Shown here piece after piece: positions 37,412 through 49,004 of a DNA stretch of 64,000 nucleotides (positions are counted from its first letter, which is position 1; each line of letters starts with the position of its first letter). Origin of the DNA: Gongronella butleri (Eukaryota; Mucoromycota; Mucoromycetes; Mucorales; Cunninghamellaceae); assembly GCA_025201375.1 (NCBI GenBank), contig JAIWZP010000005.1, forward strand, positions 930,001 to 994,000, read 5' to 3'. The position numbers and the translations under genes were made by a program. Below the pieces are notes generated by a model. It was given only the letters and a program-made list of their open reading frames with translations. It ran no database searches and was not told where the DNA came from.

Positions 37412-38630
37412 ATGGGCTGTTGTGTCTCAAGTGAAGCCGGAAAGAACGACCACGGTAAACCCCTCCCAAAAAGGTGGCGTCACTCTTATTTTGACACTCA
37501 CCCGCCCGCCTTTTTACCTTTTTTTTTTTTTTTCCTCAACCCTGTTGTCAGGCAAACCCTTCAACCGACACGTTGTCAACTGGAAGGCCGAGTCACCTAT
37601 GACTCGATCCCAGCTGCTGCAAAAGCGAGCGACGTTCTGGGACACGGCTCCCTTTTACGAGGTAAAAAAAAAAAAAAGCGTCGTCGACATAAATTCTGTT
37701 ACCCCCGCCTCTCCCCCCCTTCAATTCCACTCACCTTCCTGCTCCCCCCCTTTTTTTTTGTTTGTATTAAACCATAAATAGGGTCGTTCAGAGATCTGGG
37801 ATGCACTCAAGGCGGCTGTCGAGTCGGAAGACCTGACACTGGCTCAATCGATCCTGGACGCTGCCAACATCACTTTGCCAACAGGCAACATGGTCGATGG
37901 CTGCTATGATGGTAAAAAAAAAAAAAAAAAAAAAAAGAATTGAAAACTAGCCAATGGCACCAGCTTCCCCAAGGCGATCGTTGATTATTGGCGTGTGTCT
38001 CATTTTTCCTTTTTGTTTTCTCGTTGTCAATTAGAACTCGGCAATCGTTACGTCATTCCAGCGTATTGCATTGTTGAGCCGAGCAACTTGAAGGATGACG
38101 AGGAAGGCAGCGACTTGACGGCGCCGCCCATGACACCCACATCGCCCATTTTTCACATCCAGCCGGACGACATGATCACCTCGAGCATGATCAAGGGCCA
38201 CCAGCGCACACTCAGCAGGATCTCGGCATTTGAGCTGCCGGACAACCCACGGATCTCCACATATCTATCGCCATTGACGTCTGTCGAGGCCATTCCCTCG
38301 GGCTCGCATCCAATCATTGTGCGATTGTCGACGGGCAAGGACCTGCCCCTCAAAATCAGCCCGCAACACGAGTCGGTCCCCACACTGCGCAGCCGCATCT
38401 ACGCCGACAGCCATGCTCAGCTCTCACCTGATACCCACGTCTTGCGCCTGATCCATCTTGGCAGGGTTTTGGATGAAGCCGCTGTCCTCGTCGCCGCACC
38501 GGCCACAGACGACGATGAAAAGAACGACGAGAATCTCTCTGCCTCTTACAAGAAGAATCAGGTCCCAATTCGCGCAGGTGGCGTCTTGCAGGTCTTGGTT
38601 GTCGAGAAAAAGACGCCCTCGTCCCCTTGA
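37412..38630 (+). CDS. Ubiquitin domain-containing protein (UBTD1/2 family)
   Basis: Four exons: 37412-37454, 37552-37661, 37782-37911, 38035-38630; 292 aa. The start [10 protein letters not shown] predicts N-myristoylation (Gly2) and palmitoylation (Cys3/4), so membrane association is likely. The UBTD N-terminal domain is clear: [79 protein letters not shown]. The C-terminal part (about 185-290) is a ubiquitin-like fold: [51 protein letters not shown], with a charged insert before the last strand. Animal relatives bind E2/E3 enzymes and regulate protein stability. Fungal role unproven. Confidence 0.92.
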
Positions 38631-39025
38631 TCTGCACAATTCCACGCAATCAGCTTACACGATATGTATTACATGCTTTCTTCTCCCTGTCTACCAATGA
38701 TTTTCTTTGTTTGTACATCAGCTCTTCATACCTCTCTCTTTTTTTCTTTCTTTTTTTCTTTTTTCTCACGTCACATAACTAAAAAACGCAGATCAAGTCT
38801 TTTTCGTCAAAAAAAGTGTGGTAATTCGGAAGCAAATGGCGTGCAATGAGGGCTTGGCCAGCCATTAGGCATTGCCCAGTTTGCCGCCGGTTGGCATGGA
38901 TTGCCAAAAAAGGCGTCGGACTTTTTTAGTTTTTCTTTTTCTATGGCGATGGAGGGAGTCTTGCCCCTGCCTTGATTGTTCCCTGGTTTGTTCTTTCTCT
39001 TCTTATTTGAGTTGTTGCTGTTGCC
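38631..39025. other. Intergenic between UBTD and MDM10
   Basis: 3' UTR of UBTD plus the MDM10 leader, with T/C tracts around 38730-38765. No gene supported. Confidence 0.5.
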
Positions 39026-40438
39026 ATGTACGACTTTATGGAGTATTGCCTGCGGTGCTACTACCGGACGTCCGGGTGGAACGAGGACAATCAATATTCG
39101 AATTTGTGCTCCTGGTCACGGTCTCTGCTCGACTTTTACACGCCTCAGGGCCTCGCGCTGCATCTTGCAAAGCTGCCCACACGCCAGTTTAAGCCGTCGT
39201 ACACTATGGCCGCGCTTCCATACTTAAACGGCAGCATAAGCTACCTTTTCACGTCGCGACCGCTTGACGTGGGTACGAGCGCCACCGTAGACTTTCAAGA
39301 CATGGTCGACCACTTCACACTCGCGCGCCCCGCCGCCAATTGGGGCCCACATGCATCCGATTACCTCGTTTACGGCCGAATGTTCTTCCCCGGCGCCGCA
39401 CTCGAGGCAATGTTCGTCCGACGTGTCTCAAGCAGACTGCAATATCTCATCACGGCCGTCAATCATCCAAAAAGCTCAGGGCTGCCTCAGGTAAAACAAA
39501 AGATACACAAATTGAACTGCGTAAATGCTCGCGACGCGCCAAAACGCGCGATTCACACGCGTCGATGCCTTGGTGCCTATGCGCCTGAGGAACAGAGATG
39601 TACCGAATCAATAGGACACGCGTGAAAATACGCGTGAAAGGCGCGTCGTATTACACAATTGGCTCACGCGCGTTTTTCTTCTTTTTCGACGCACAGATGG
39701 CGTTTCAAATGCAATACGACGCGGCAAAGTGGTGCACAGAGTGGTCGTACACGACGGACGACGGGTTGCTCGGTCTGCGAGGTCTGTACAACTTTGGCAA
39801 AGAGGGCCATGGCCAATGGTCGACAGGGATGGAGGTGTACTATGGTCTGCTGGACAAGAGCGGCGGCTTGTCGACAGGGCTGCGATACCAGACGCACCCA
39901 GCATCGAGTGCGCCCTTGAGCATCACGTACACGGTGAATCCCATTGTGGGTCATATGTCCACATCGTACGTTGCGCAGGTCGCCGACAATCTCGTGCTGG
40001 GTTCGCGCTTCGATTTCAGCATCTACTCTTACGACAGCGACCTCGCCGTCGGTTTCGAATGGCGCACAAAAAACGCCGCCGCAGAAAATGATACCCAGAA
40101 ATTAGAAGGACTCATGAAGGGAAAGCTTGGATTTGCATCGGTAAGAAAAAAAAAAGCCATCCATCCGCTCTCCTGCTGTGCACGCCAATGCTCGCAGCAC
40201 ATTGGACACGCGTCTTTTGCCTTTGTCGACGCGTCAATAGGCTTTTCAAAGACCTGGCAGCGCCATAAATCCCCCCTTTGCTAATTCTTTTTACTTTTTT
40301 GTGTTTTCATAGGGGCTTGCCCTCATGTGGGAGGGCAGATACAAGAATACACTCTTCAGCCTTGGCCTGACGGCGGATCTGTCGAATCCTGCCAATCCCG
40401 TGCGCACCATGGGCTTTGAAGTGCAATTCTTCTCCTAG
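39026..40438 (+). CDS. MDM10: Mitochondrial distribution and morphology protein 10 (ERMES/SAM)
   Basis: Beta-barrel outer-membrane protein of the ER-mitochondria encounter structure and of the SAM complex. Three exons: 39026-39490, 39697-40140, 40313-40438; 344 aa. The N-terminus MYDFMEYCLRCYYRTSGWN and LCSWSRSLLDFYTPQGLALHL are hallmarks of Mdm10. Beta-strand alternation continues (GSISYLFTSRPL, WSTGMEVYYGLLDKSGGLSTG, PLSITYTVNPIVGHMSTSY, SRFDFSIYSYDSDLAVGFEW) and the last strand ends MGFEVQFFS, a C-terminal beta-signal (aromatic at the penultimate strand position). The two introns (206 and 172 nt) are longer than neighbours and unusually rich in ACGCG words. ERMES is a fungal-type tether, supporting the taxonomic inference. 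Confidence 0.95.
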
Positions 40439-42140
40439 ATCACCGCCATTGATTTCTTCATTTGTAGCAACAATGCATCTCCATCTCTTTTGCCTGCGCC
40501 ATTCGGTGCTCTTAAGCCATAATAAAGTTACTCATTTCTTAATCTGGCTGGGATGTAGGCCCATGATCATGCTCGACCGACTTGACCTTAATAAAATAGC
40601 AGTAAATCGAAAAACGCGATATTATCGCGAATACGTCTAATAGTGAAGCGCCCATTTCAATGGCGAACACGCGCCAATTTCTTGGCTTTCATAATCAGTT
40701 GGTATTGTCCCCGTAGCACTCGCGAGTCGCGAGCAATCGCATAAATCCAGTAAAATCCAAATCTCAATTTTCTCGCCATCCACGCGGCCAAATCCCACAA
40801 AATTTGAACGCTAAGCTATGCATCGACGGACATGCATTGGGTTAAACTTAAAGCCGATGGATATTTTTCCTAGGTTCGGCGACACACCATATTTTCATCT
40901 AATGCGTGTAATTCAGCAAATACTTATTCCAGAGCAATTCTGTTTTTACCAGAAGGCGCGCAATTGTCTCTACTTTAGTCTCCATTGATGAGTTTGAACA
41001 CTGCATTGTAATATTGCATCGAAAATCGAGAAAAACGAAAATTACCATTTTCATTTTTAAATCGCCTGGAACTTTGCATACTGCATTGTCAGGTAGATAT
41101 CTGTTCAGATTCCATTTATTTAAAAAATGCCAGTCTTGAGAAAATCGCGAAAATGTGTATTTTTACATATTATATATTTGCTAATTTCTCATCATTTAGC
41201 CAATGGAACGCCTCAAACTTGGATCACTCCTAGACGTTCATGTAAGGCTCCGTTGTCATAAGTTTCCTCATAAGCGGACGCGTATTTCGCGAACTACAGG
41301 CGATCTACGAAAATACATCTTTTCACGATTTTATCAAGACTGGAAAGGTGCATTTTTAAAATAAATGGAATCTGAACTGACCTCTACCTGACAATTCAAT
41401 GTGCAAAGTTTCAAGCGTTTTAAAAATGAAATGGCAAATTTCGTTGTTCTCGATTTTCGATGCAACATTGCAATGCAGTATTGGAATTTTTCAAGAATAC
41501 CAAAGTAGAAATAATTGCGCATTTTTGGTCAAAACAGAATGTTTCTAGGGCAACTATTTGCTGAATTAGAGGCGTTTGAAATATGGTGTGTCGCCGGACC
41601 ACGGGAAAGCATCCATCGGCTCTGAAAATTCAGCGCAATGCATATTCATCTATGTATAGCTTCGCGTTCAAAATTGGTGGGATTCGGTCCTGCGGATGGC
41701 GAGAAACTTGAGATTTGGTTTTTTATATGGGTTCATGTTTCGATTGCTCGCGACTCACGAGTGCTACGAGGATCACAACAACTGACTCTGAGAGCCAAGA
41801 AAATGGCGCGTGTTTTCCATTAAAATGGGCGCGTCATTAATACACGTATTCCCGATAATATCGCGTTTTTTGATTTTGCGGCTACATTATTAATAGGGGA
41901 AAATTGAATAGCGCGCTTGATCACGAGTTTTGAGCCATTTCAATAGAATGGATAGCAAGTGCGCATGCTGGCTCTTGCAATTGGGCGTGCATGATGGCGC
42001 AGACACGCGCGAGCATGCGCAAAAGGCATTCAAGCGGGCAAAAGCTGTAGATGCCGGGGTTTGAAAATGCAAAAATGCTTTTTTCTGGGTGCATCACGGC
42101 CACTCTCCCTTTTCTTCACACTCCTCCCTTTATTTATATC
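40439..42140. other. 1.7-kb gene-free region dominated by a foldback element
   Basis: MDM10 3' UTR with AATAAAG near 40521, then the inverted repeat described separately (40588-41894), then about 250 bp of MFAP1 promoter. ORFs inside are all short and unmatched. Confidence 0.6.
40588..41894. mobile_element. Foldback element: long imperfect inverted repeat (arms about 570 bp)
   Basis: Arm 1 (about 40588-41160) is mirrored by arm 2 (about 41318-41894) around a centre near 41239. Paired anchors: cgcgagtcgcgagcaatcg 40721-40739 with 41741-41759; ggcgacacaccatat 40878-40892 with 41581-41595; gcatcgaaaatcgaga 41016-41031 with 41448-41463; cagattccattta with taaatggaatctg near 41362. Mismatches and indels are common, so the arms are old. 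The central about 150 bp is unpaired. No transposase ORF and no clear target-site duplication. Transcription would give a very long hairpin RNA. Confidence 0.85.
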
Positions 42141-43870
42141 ATGTCGCATCGACCGCCCCAAAATCAACAACGCAGGCCGACGGCGCAGGCCAAACGTTAC
42201 CGAGCCGGTGCGCCCAAGGACTATGTCTCGGATTCATCGTCGTCGGACGAGGATGAGGCCCCCATTCAGCAGCAAAAGCAGCAGACGGTGTCCCAGCAGC
42301 GATCTGGCGGCAGTGGCGCGGTGCAGTTTGCCGAAAAGGACGTGACGACCGGGATCCAGCAGCAGACAGTGTCTGAGCACGTCATGGCCACCGATCGCCG
42401 CATGCAGCGCTTGCAGCTTGCGCAGCAGCGCGCCAAACAGCAGCAACGTGGTCGTGCGGCCGGTCGAAACGACGACGAAAGCAGCAGTTCCAGCGACAAT
42501 GAGGAGACTGACGAGCAGCAAGCACGCGACCGTCTACGCATGAAGCAGCGGGCACTCCAGCGGGCACAGGAAGAGCAGCAGCGACAGGATGAGCCATTGG
42601 AAGAAGAATCCGAGGAGGAGGTAAGAAAAAAAAAAAGGTAATTAGGCCGATCAAGGGCTCACCTCGCCCTCTTTTTCGTTTTTTTTTTCTAGAGCTCAAG
42701 CGAATATGACACGGAAAGCGACTCGGATGAACAGGACACGCTGCGCAGCATGCCCAAGCCCATGTTTATACCAAGGTACAACAAAAACGAGGGGCAAATG
42801 GCCACGATTCATGACTGATTTTGATTTTTTTTGTAGAAACCACCGCGCGACGGTGCTGCAGCAGGAACAGCAGCGCATTGAGGAGGAGGAGCGTGAAAAG
42901 AAGCTACAGGAGGAAGCAGAAGAGCGTCGCATCCAATCACACAAGCTGCTGGAAGAAGAATTGAAAAAGGAACACGCCAAACGTAAGGAAAATCCGTCGC
43001 ATGGTGTGTGGCACGTGGCTCATTATCTTTTTTCTCTATCAATTCGCTCAGCCATTGACGAGGACGTACAAGAAGACGTGGATGACACGGATGGTCTGGA
43101 TGAACAAGCGGAATTCGAAGCCTGGAAGGTCCGTGAGCTTATGCGTATCAAGCGCGATCGCGAGCAGCGTATCTCGTAAGTGCCTTTCCCCATCCCAGCC
43201 TCCCCCCAATCTCAAAACATTCACATGTCATTTGGCTATACGCGTCTCGATCGCCCAATTGACCTTTTTTTTCATTTTTTTTTATTCCAGTCGTGAAAAG
43301 GAGCAAGACGAGCTTGAGCAGCGTCGCCTGATGCCCGAGGACGAGCGATTAAAGCAAGACATGAAACGCGCCGAGGCGTCACGCGACAAGGAAAAGGGCG
43401 AATTCACGTTTATGCAAAAATATTACCACAAAGGTGCCTTTTTCCAGGTAAAAAAAGGGGGGAGGGGGAGGGGGAAAGAGCAAGATCGATGAGTGACGCT
43501 GGGCAAAGCAACTTGGCCAGGCCATGCGATTGTCTTGTTTTTGAAATGATCTCATTGTTATGCTGCCTATTCACGCGATTTTTGTATTTTGTTCCCGTGA
43601 TCTTGATAGGATATGGCTGAGAAGGATGGGGTGTTTAAGCGCGATTACTCAGCACCGACGGTCAATGAGGTGCGCAAGCGCGACATGCTGCCCGAGATTA
43701 TGCAAGTCAAGAACTTTGGCCTTGCTGGACGGACCAAGTATACCCATTTGAAGGATCAGGACACCACGGACACATCGTCACCCTGGGCGCAACAGCCGCC
43801 TGCAAAGCGTCAAAGGCACCACGGTGAATCAAGTAGCAGCGCTGATCGAAGAGAAAATCGAAGAGAATAG
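42141..43870 (+). CDS. MFAP1: MFAP1-like spliceosomal B-complex protein
   Basis: Component of the precatalytic spliceosome (B complex). Six exons: 42141-42620, 42693-42775, 42837-42982, 43052-43175, 43291-43447, 43610-43870; 416 aa. Highly charged. Acidic/Ser runs ([22 protein letters not shown]) alternate with Gln/Arg coiled coil. The conserved C-terminal half is diagnostic: [124 protein letters not shown]. The last exon starts with GAT ATG; the C-terminus ends in a Ser/Arg tail. The short first conserved exons have phase-2/1 junctions that only work with the listed sites. Confidence 0.96.
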
Positions 43871-44561
43871 ATCAATTCACCCACGCATCCCTCACATTTT
43901 TCTCACTTTTTTTTGTCCAATTGAAATAAAAAACCATGACGCACCACCGTCCCATCAGCCCTGCCCATTGCGCTGCAAAGATCCTTGGCTGGCGACCCGA
44001 TTCACTGGGGTGACACCAACTCGTGTCAGTGTCGTTGCACAAATGCCCGTGTGTTCAGACGTGCCCTGGGCGGGCTTCTTGTCATGAATGGTAATCCCCA
44101 CGCACACACCGATGGGTTAAATCTCGTCCCGCTCAAGGGTGCCTTGCTGATCAAGACTACACATTTTATTTTATTAACATAAAACTCGACGAACCAGACA
44201 ACAACACAAAGAAACAATGAAAAAAAAATTACGAAGAATGAGGCGCGCGTCAAAGGGCGACCCCATGACCCTTTTGTCCTCGCGTGTGAAGGCGCCAGAC
44301 AACAATTGAAAGAAAAAAGCCGTGCGCGTCACCCTGTTTTTGTTCAATCCATATGGAAAACAGAAGGATGAAGACTTTGTGTCACCCACACGATCCAACA
44401 GCACGTTTTGTCGTGCGGTTCGCGTTGAACAAGCTTTTCAGACTAAAGAGCCCGACATTATAAATGAAGCGCGGGCTCAATGGCCATTGGCTTGGCCTTT
44501 TTCTTTGCCTTTTTTTTTTTCCCTTCTCTTCATCCCCTCTTACTTTTTTTTTCGCAGTCTG
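43871..44561. other. Intergenic downstream of MFAP1
   Basis: AATAAA at about 43925 ends the MFAP1 message. An ORF at 43985-44182 (65 codons) has a few cysteines (DTNSCQCRC) but no supporting features. A TTTTTTTTCGCAG directly before the next ATG suggests a 5' UTR intron of the following gene. Confidence 0.45.
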
Positions 44562-45653
44562 ATGGAGACCTTAGTTGAATATCCCGAGAAACCATGGACG
44601 GCGACTTGCGAGATTGCATGGGAGCCGCCATCGACCTGGGGGGAGACGACGCTGATGGCCATTGACACGTCCATGGACGCGCACGCGTCTCAGCCACTGA
44701 CAAGCGCGAATTTATCGCGCCACAACACGACACACCCGGCGAGCGATGGCAAACAGGTGTTGATGCATCGTTATCAGGCGTCGGTGCGCAACAGTAGCTA
44801 TGAACAACTTGTGACGCATGGCAATTCGGGGTTTTCGTGGTCCACGACGATGTCTTCCTTGGCACCGGCGCAACAGCAGCATCGCGACGCATCCATGTTC
44901 CCTCCGCCTCCTTTATCTCCCACCAAGAATGTGGCCATTGACGCCCATCCGCTTCCTTTTCCTTACCACAATGACTGCACCTTCTTGCCCACCGTCGAAA
45001 CGGGCCGCACACGTTACGACAGCGCAAGCACGCAGTCACTGTACGAGGAATTGGTGCCGTCCAGCCCCACACTCTCGGGATTCTCGCTTTCGCCTCATTT
45101 GCATCCAAGTCTGATACAATCACAGCAACAGTATCATCGCAAGAGGTCGCCGTCGTCACCGCGTCTGCAACCACCATTCCCGCGCAGGTACGCGGCAAGC
45201 AACGCGACGCGAAGGCGCGATAGCAATGCAAGCAGCCACATCCAATACGTGCCGCGTCGACAGGGCAGCCTGCGATCCACTCACAAAAAAATCAATCACC
45301 TCATCAACGACCAAAAGCGCCGTCTGTCCACTTTGCTCAAGCTTGATTCCGACGAGAAGAGACAAGGCGCCGTCAATGACGTGCCCATGGCCACGCGACG
45401 CGTCATGGACTTGGCCGAGCGGCCGCATTCGCCTGCAGAGGCCTTTCGCGATTATTATCGCGCGCAACACGCTCAGTCGTACACCACACTCGCGCCCACG
45501 CCACCTCAATCGGCATCACCAAGCAGCACACTCTATGCACCGTCACCATCGTGCCATTACCAGCACAAAAGATCGCAAAAACCCTTGGTTCGCGTCGAAC
45601 CCAATGTTTTCTCGCGCCTATTCAGCAAACTCTGGCCATTCAAGACAATGTGA
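44562..45653 (+). CDS. Uncharacterised Ser/Pro-rich, mostly disordered protein
   Basis: Single coding exon, 363 aa, ATG at 44562, TGA at 45651. Composition is Ser/Pro/His/Gln-rich with many potential phosphorylation and SH3-type sites (PPPPLSPTK, SSPTLSGFSLSP, PPQSASPSS). A basic helix (HKKINHLINDQKRRLSTLLKL, about 255-275) and a hydrophobic/basic C-terminus (VFSRLFSKLWPFKTM) could mediate membrane or partner binding. An acceptor-like CAG lies three bases before the ATG context, so a non-coding first exon is likely. No family recognised. Confidence 0.7.
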   Translation: METLVEYPEKPWTATCEIAWEPPSTWGETTLMAIDTSMDAHASQPLTSANLSRHNTTHPASDGKQVLMHRYQASVRNSSYEQLVTHGNSGFSWSTTMSSLAPAQQQHRDASMFPPPPLSPTKNVAIDAHPLPFPYHNDCTFLPTVETGRTRYDSASTQSLYEELVPSSPTLSGFSLSPHLHPSLIQSQQQYHRKRSPSSPRLQPPFPRRYAASNATRRRDSNASSHIQYVPRRQGSLRSTHKKINHLINDQKRRLSTLLKLDSDEKRQGAVNDVPMATRRVMDLAERPHSPAEAFRDYYRAQHAQSYTTLAPTPPQSASPSSTLYAPSPSCHYQHKRSQKPLVRVEPNVFSRLFSKLWPFKTM

Positions 45654-46407
45654 TTTGCCATGCAAAGCCATTTGCTCTCCCCTTATGCCTCTTTTCCTTG
45701 CCCCATCTCGCTCGTTTTACTCGTTTTGAGGATTTTACCAATTGTGCGCGTGCAATTGGGCACTATTTCCACGCGCGCCTCCTCTTTTGCCATTCATTTC
45801 CCGTGTCGATACCCCCATCCACTCTTTCTTTTAGTTAGCCGTCGCCCCCCTTTCCATGTCTCCTTCCTGTGTATATTGCCTCATTTCGTGTTGCTCCATG
45901 GTTCGCGACACACAAATATCCAATTAAATATCCTTTTTTTGCTCCCTTCTTTGACTCCAACGGCCCAATGTGCACGTGTTTGTTTTTTGCCGTGGTATCA
46001 TGGCGATCAGGGAGAAGCAAGAACAAAAAAAAAAAAAAAAAAAAAAAGGAGAAAAAGCGCTAATGGGGTGATCCTTTACTTTTTACGAAAAAAAAAAAAA
46101 GACGCTAGGCAGCGCCGTCACCGGCTTTTTCGTCGTCATCAAGTCCGTCGACAATGCCTTGAGCATGAAACAATGACCGGCCGCACCCTGCATGACGAGG
46201 AATGTGCATGATTTTCATCCCTTTAAGCGCACACGCGCTGAGTTTTGGTTCCAACGGCCAAGCGAGTCGTTAAATAAGGGGGGGTTGCATTAAAAACAGA
46301 GAAGTCGCTTGGGGGTGTTCCTGGCTTTTTTTTTTGGCATTGCTTCCACTCCTCATCCGTCTTTTTTTCGCTCTTTCTCTGCCATTTTTGTTTTAATTTT
46401 TTAGACC
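45654..46407. other. Intergenic
   Basis: T/C-rich 3' flank, a 23-nt A run at 46025-46047 and a second A run at 46087-46100, then the leader of the coiled-coil gene ending in a TTTTTTAG just before the ATG (possible 5' UTR intron acceptor). No gene supported. Confidence 0.45.
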
Positions 46408-48287
46408 ATGGTATACATGACATCTCCGAGCAACGCCAATGAGATGGCCTTGGTGGCTGCATTGCAAGATCAGCTCGACTCACTTCAGCAGAAATATCAA
46501 CAGGTAATGTTTGTGTGTTCGTGCGCGTTGTGTGACGTGAGACCCAAGAAAGCAAAAAAAAACAATCAATGGCTTGCCGTTTTGCCATTTGTCGGCGGTC
46601 GTTTCTCAACAGAGTTGCTTCCTTTTTCGTTGTTTCCATTGGGGCGACACACACACACCAAATGCAGCTGGACCGCATCGCGACAGATTGGGCCGAAAAG
46701 TGCCAAAGCAGCCAGATTGAGTACGATGCATTGCAACACGTACGTCATTTGAGAGAAAGAGAAGCAATGGTCTTTTGAAAAAAAAAAGTCCGCCTTATAT
46801 GCGTTGCTGAGCAAAATATCATCACTCAATGGGCCCGCCGGCGCGATGCGCGCGCGAACAAAAGAGTGAATCCCAGCATGGTGGATGAGAAACCAAAGAA
46901 CAACGATGGCGTGCTTGGCAGCTTGCCACCATGCTCAAATTTTTTTTTCATTGTGTTTCTGTTACTAGAAATGGAAATGCACAATGCAAGAGAATGACCG
47001 CTTGCGTCAAATCGTTGAACATCTTGAAACTCAAATCACGGGCCGAGATCAGGAGATTGAATCACTCCAAGCGCAATTGCAACAGGCGCAACGTGCCCAG
47101 AAGGAAATGACGAGGACACACGCCATGGAGGTACACAAAAAAAAAAAAAAAAAAGCAAATGGCACAAGCGATCACGCCTTCAATCTCTGACAATCGTGCT
47201 TCCACGACATAGAAACAAGAATTCGAGTGCGAGCGCCAGCTTTGGCAGCAGCAGGAAGATCAATACCTCGCGACACAGCGTCGTCTGTCGGCCCCCGCCG
47301 TGTCAGGGCCGCCATCAGCCCGAAAACACGAGAAAGGTATACATCATAGGGAATGAAAAAAAGTGGCATTGAGCGTGTTTTGCCACCATTGATGCGCTCA
47401 TTGGCTCTATTGTCGCTCTTTTTGGCTCAACTGATGTGCTCATTGGTCCCAATTGATGCGCGAACGATGGATGAGCTCATTTTATTTTCTTTGGCAGCGG
47501 ACACAAAGAGCGCGGACCATGATAAAAAGCAGCAAAAGCAGCGTCTCATGCAACATCAGACGATGGCGACGCAAAAGAGGATCATTGACGAGCTGCAGCT
47601 GCGATTGCTACGACAGATCACGACACACAATGATCAAATGCAGGCCATGCAGCGTGAAATCACGCACTGGCAAGAGCAGATGCACCACGTCCAGCAGATC
47701 AATCAATCGCTCATGGAAGAAAATGAGGGATACCAGCGACTCGCTATGCACCACGACGTGCCTGCCACTAATGCCAATGTGCGCGAAGAAAAGCACGCTT
47801 TCTGTCACCCAACACCGCCCATCTCGCCTACAGAACAGACCACACGGCCTGCACTCCGCCTGCCCACTGAAATTGCTTCCTATAATCTGGCAGATGAACT
47901 CACACGCGCCTCGGCCATGCGCACAGCAAACCAGGGAGCAGGTAAAAAGACAAGAAAAAACGCGCAAAACGCGTGACGTATTCTCGTTTTTAACGTGTTC
48001 TCCTCTTTTTAGTGCCATGTGATGAGATAAAGACGCTGCGCGACACAAATGAGACATTACAACGATACGTGGACAGTCTGCTGCTTAGGATCGTGGAGAA
48101 CAAACAGACTGAACAGGTGCTGCGCATCAACAAACACGCGCCCACCACGCTTACCATCCGACGCGCCAGCCAAGATCTCGCGTCCAAGCCATTGCCCAGC
48201 CTGCACACGCGTCATCCATCACCCCCCACGCGATGCGACACCGACATAGTGTCGCCCAGTCTGTGGCAACGTCTTGTGCGCTTGTAA
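46408..48287 (+). CDS. Uncharacterised coiled-coil protein
   Basis: Six exons: 46408-46503, 46668-46739, 46969-47130, 47213-47336, 47498-47941, 48013-48287; 390 aa. Nearly the whole N-terminal two-thirds has heptad patterns (ALVAALQDQLDSLQQKYQQ, NDRLRQIVEHLETQITGRDQ, KRIIDELQLRLLRQITTHND, EITHWQEQMHHVQQINQSL, IKTLRDTNETLQRYVDSLLL). Charged linkers and a Pro/Ser segment (CHPTPPISPTEQ) separate the coils. Multi-exon phase consistency supports the model. Could be a scaffold or tether; no specific family recognised. Confidence 0.75.
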
Positions 48288-49004
48288 AAAGTAAAACTTA
48301 ATGCTCTTCTTCCCATAAAACCAGAAAAAGTTTCTTTTTTATAATAATTGCACAAAAAAAATGGCTGGATCACCATGAACATTGATAGGGAAGACGAAGT
48401 TGCATCTGCCAGATCAATTCTTATTATTGCATGGCGGTGAAATGCTTAATAGATAAACCGAGAAAATCGACGTGGAAGCACATGATAATTTAATTTTGAG
48501 CCAATTCAGCGACGACGCGTCCTAGCGGCTGGGAATTTCGTGTTCTCGTGGATCATGATCCTGTTTACACGTGTAGGCCCGTGATTGAAAGAAAGACGCG
48601 CTTTGCATCGTTCTACCACACATCGACCAGGAGTCCAATTTTTGTAAGCTGCTTTTGACGCGTCGCGCCGCGCACTGAGCATACCCGACGCTATAAAACA
48701 TCGAGAAATGCACAATAATTCTCTCGCTCGCATTCTCAGAATGCGGGCTGCAGCGCATGTCAATGCTGAAAAAGAGAAAATGTGAAAAAACGCGTCCAAT
48801 CGCCTAATTCTTCATTTTCTCGAACCCACCAAACAAACAAAAGAGAAAAAAAATAAGTCAGAATTGAGAACATGGCGTGGTGGGAAGCGATGGGCGTGAA
48901 GAAATAAACTGGCGGAGATTGATTCACCCCTTTTTTTTGCGTTTTCTTCTTCATTTCTTGCTGTCTGTTTCCATCGTGTCCTTTTTGTTGCTCGCGTTTT
49001 GCCT
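48288..49004. other. Intergenic between coiled-coil gene and VPS54
   Basis: Ordinary intergenic sequence with AATAAT near 48340. A minus-strand ORF (48506-48799) is basic and Cys-poor and not supported. The last 60 bp form the VPS54 leader. Confidence 0.45.

Noticed and set aside
44530..45231. Minus-strand ORF opposite the Ser/Pro-rich protein
   Set aside because: Mirror frame; arginine and cysteine-rich composition typical of a shadow ORF.
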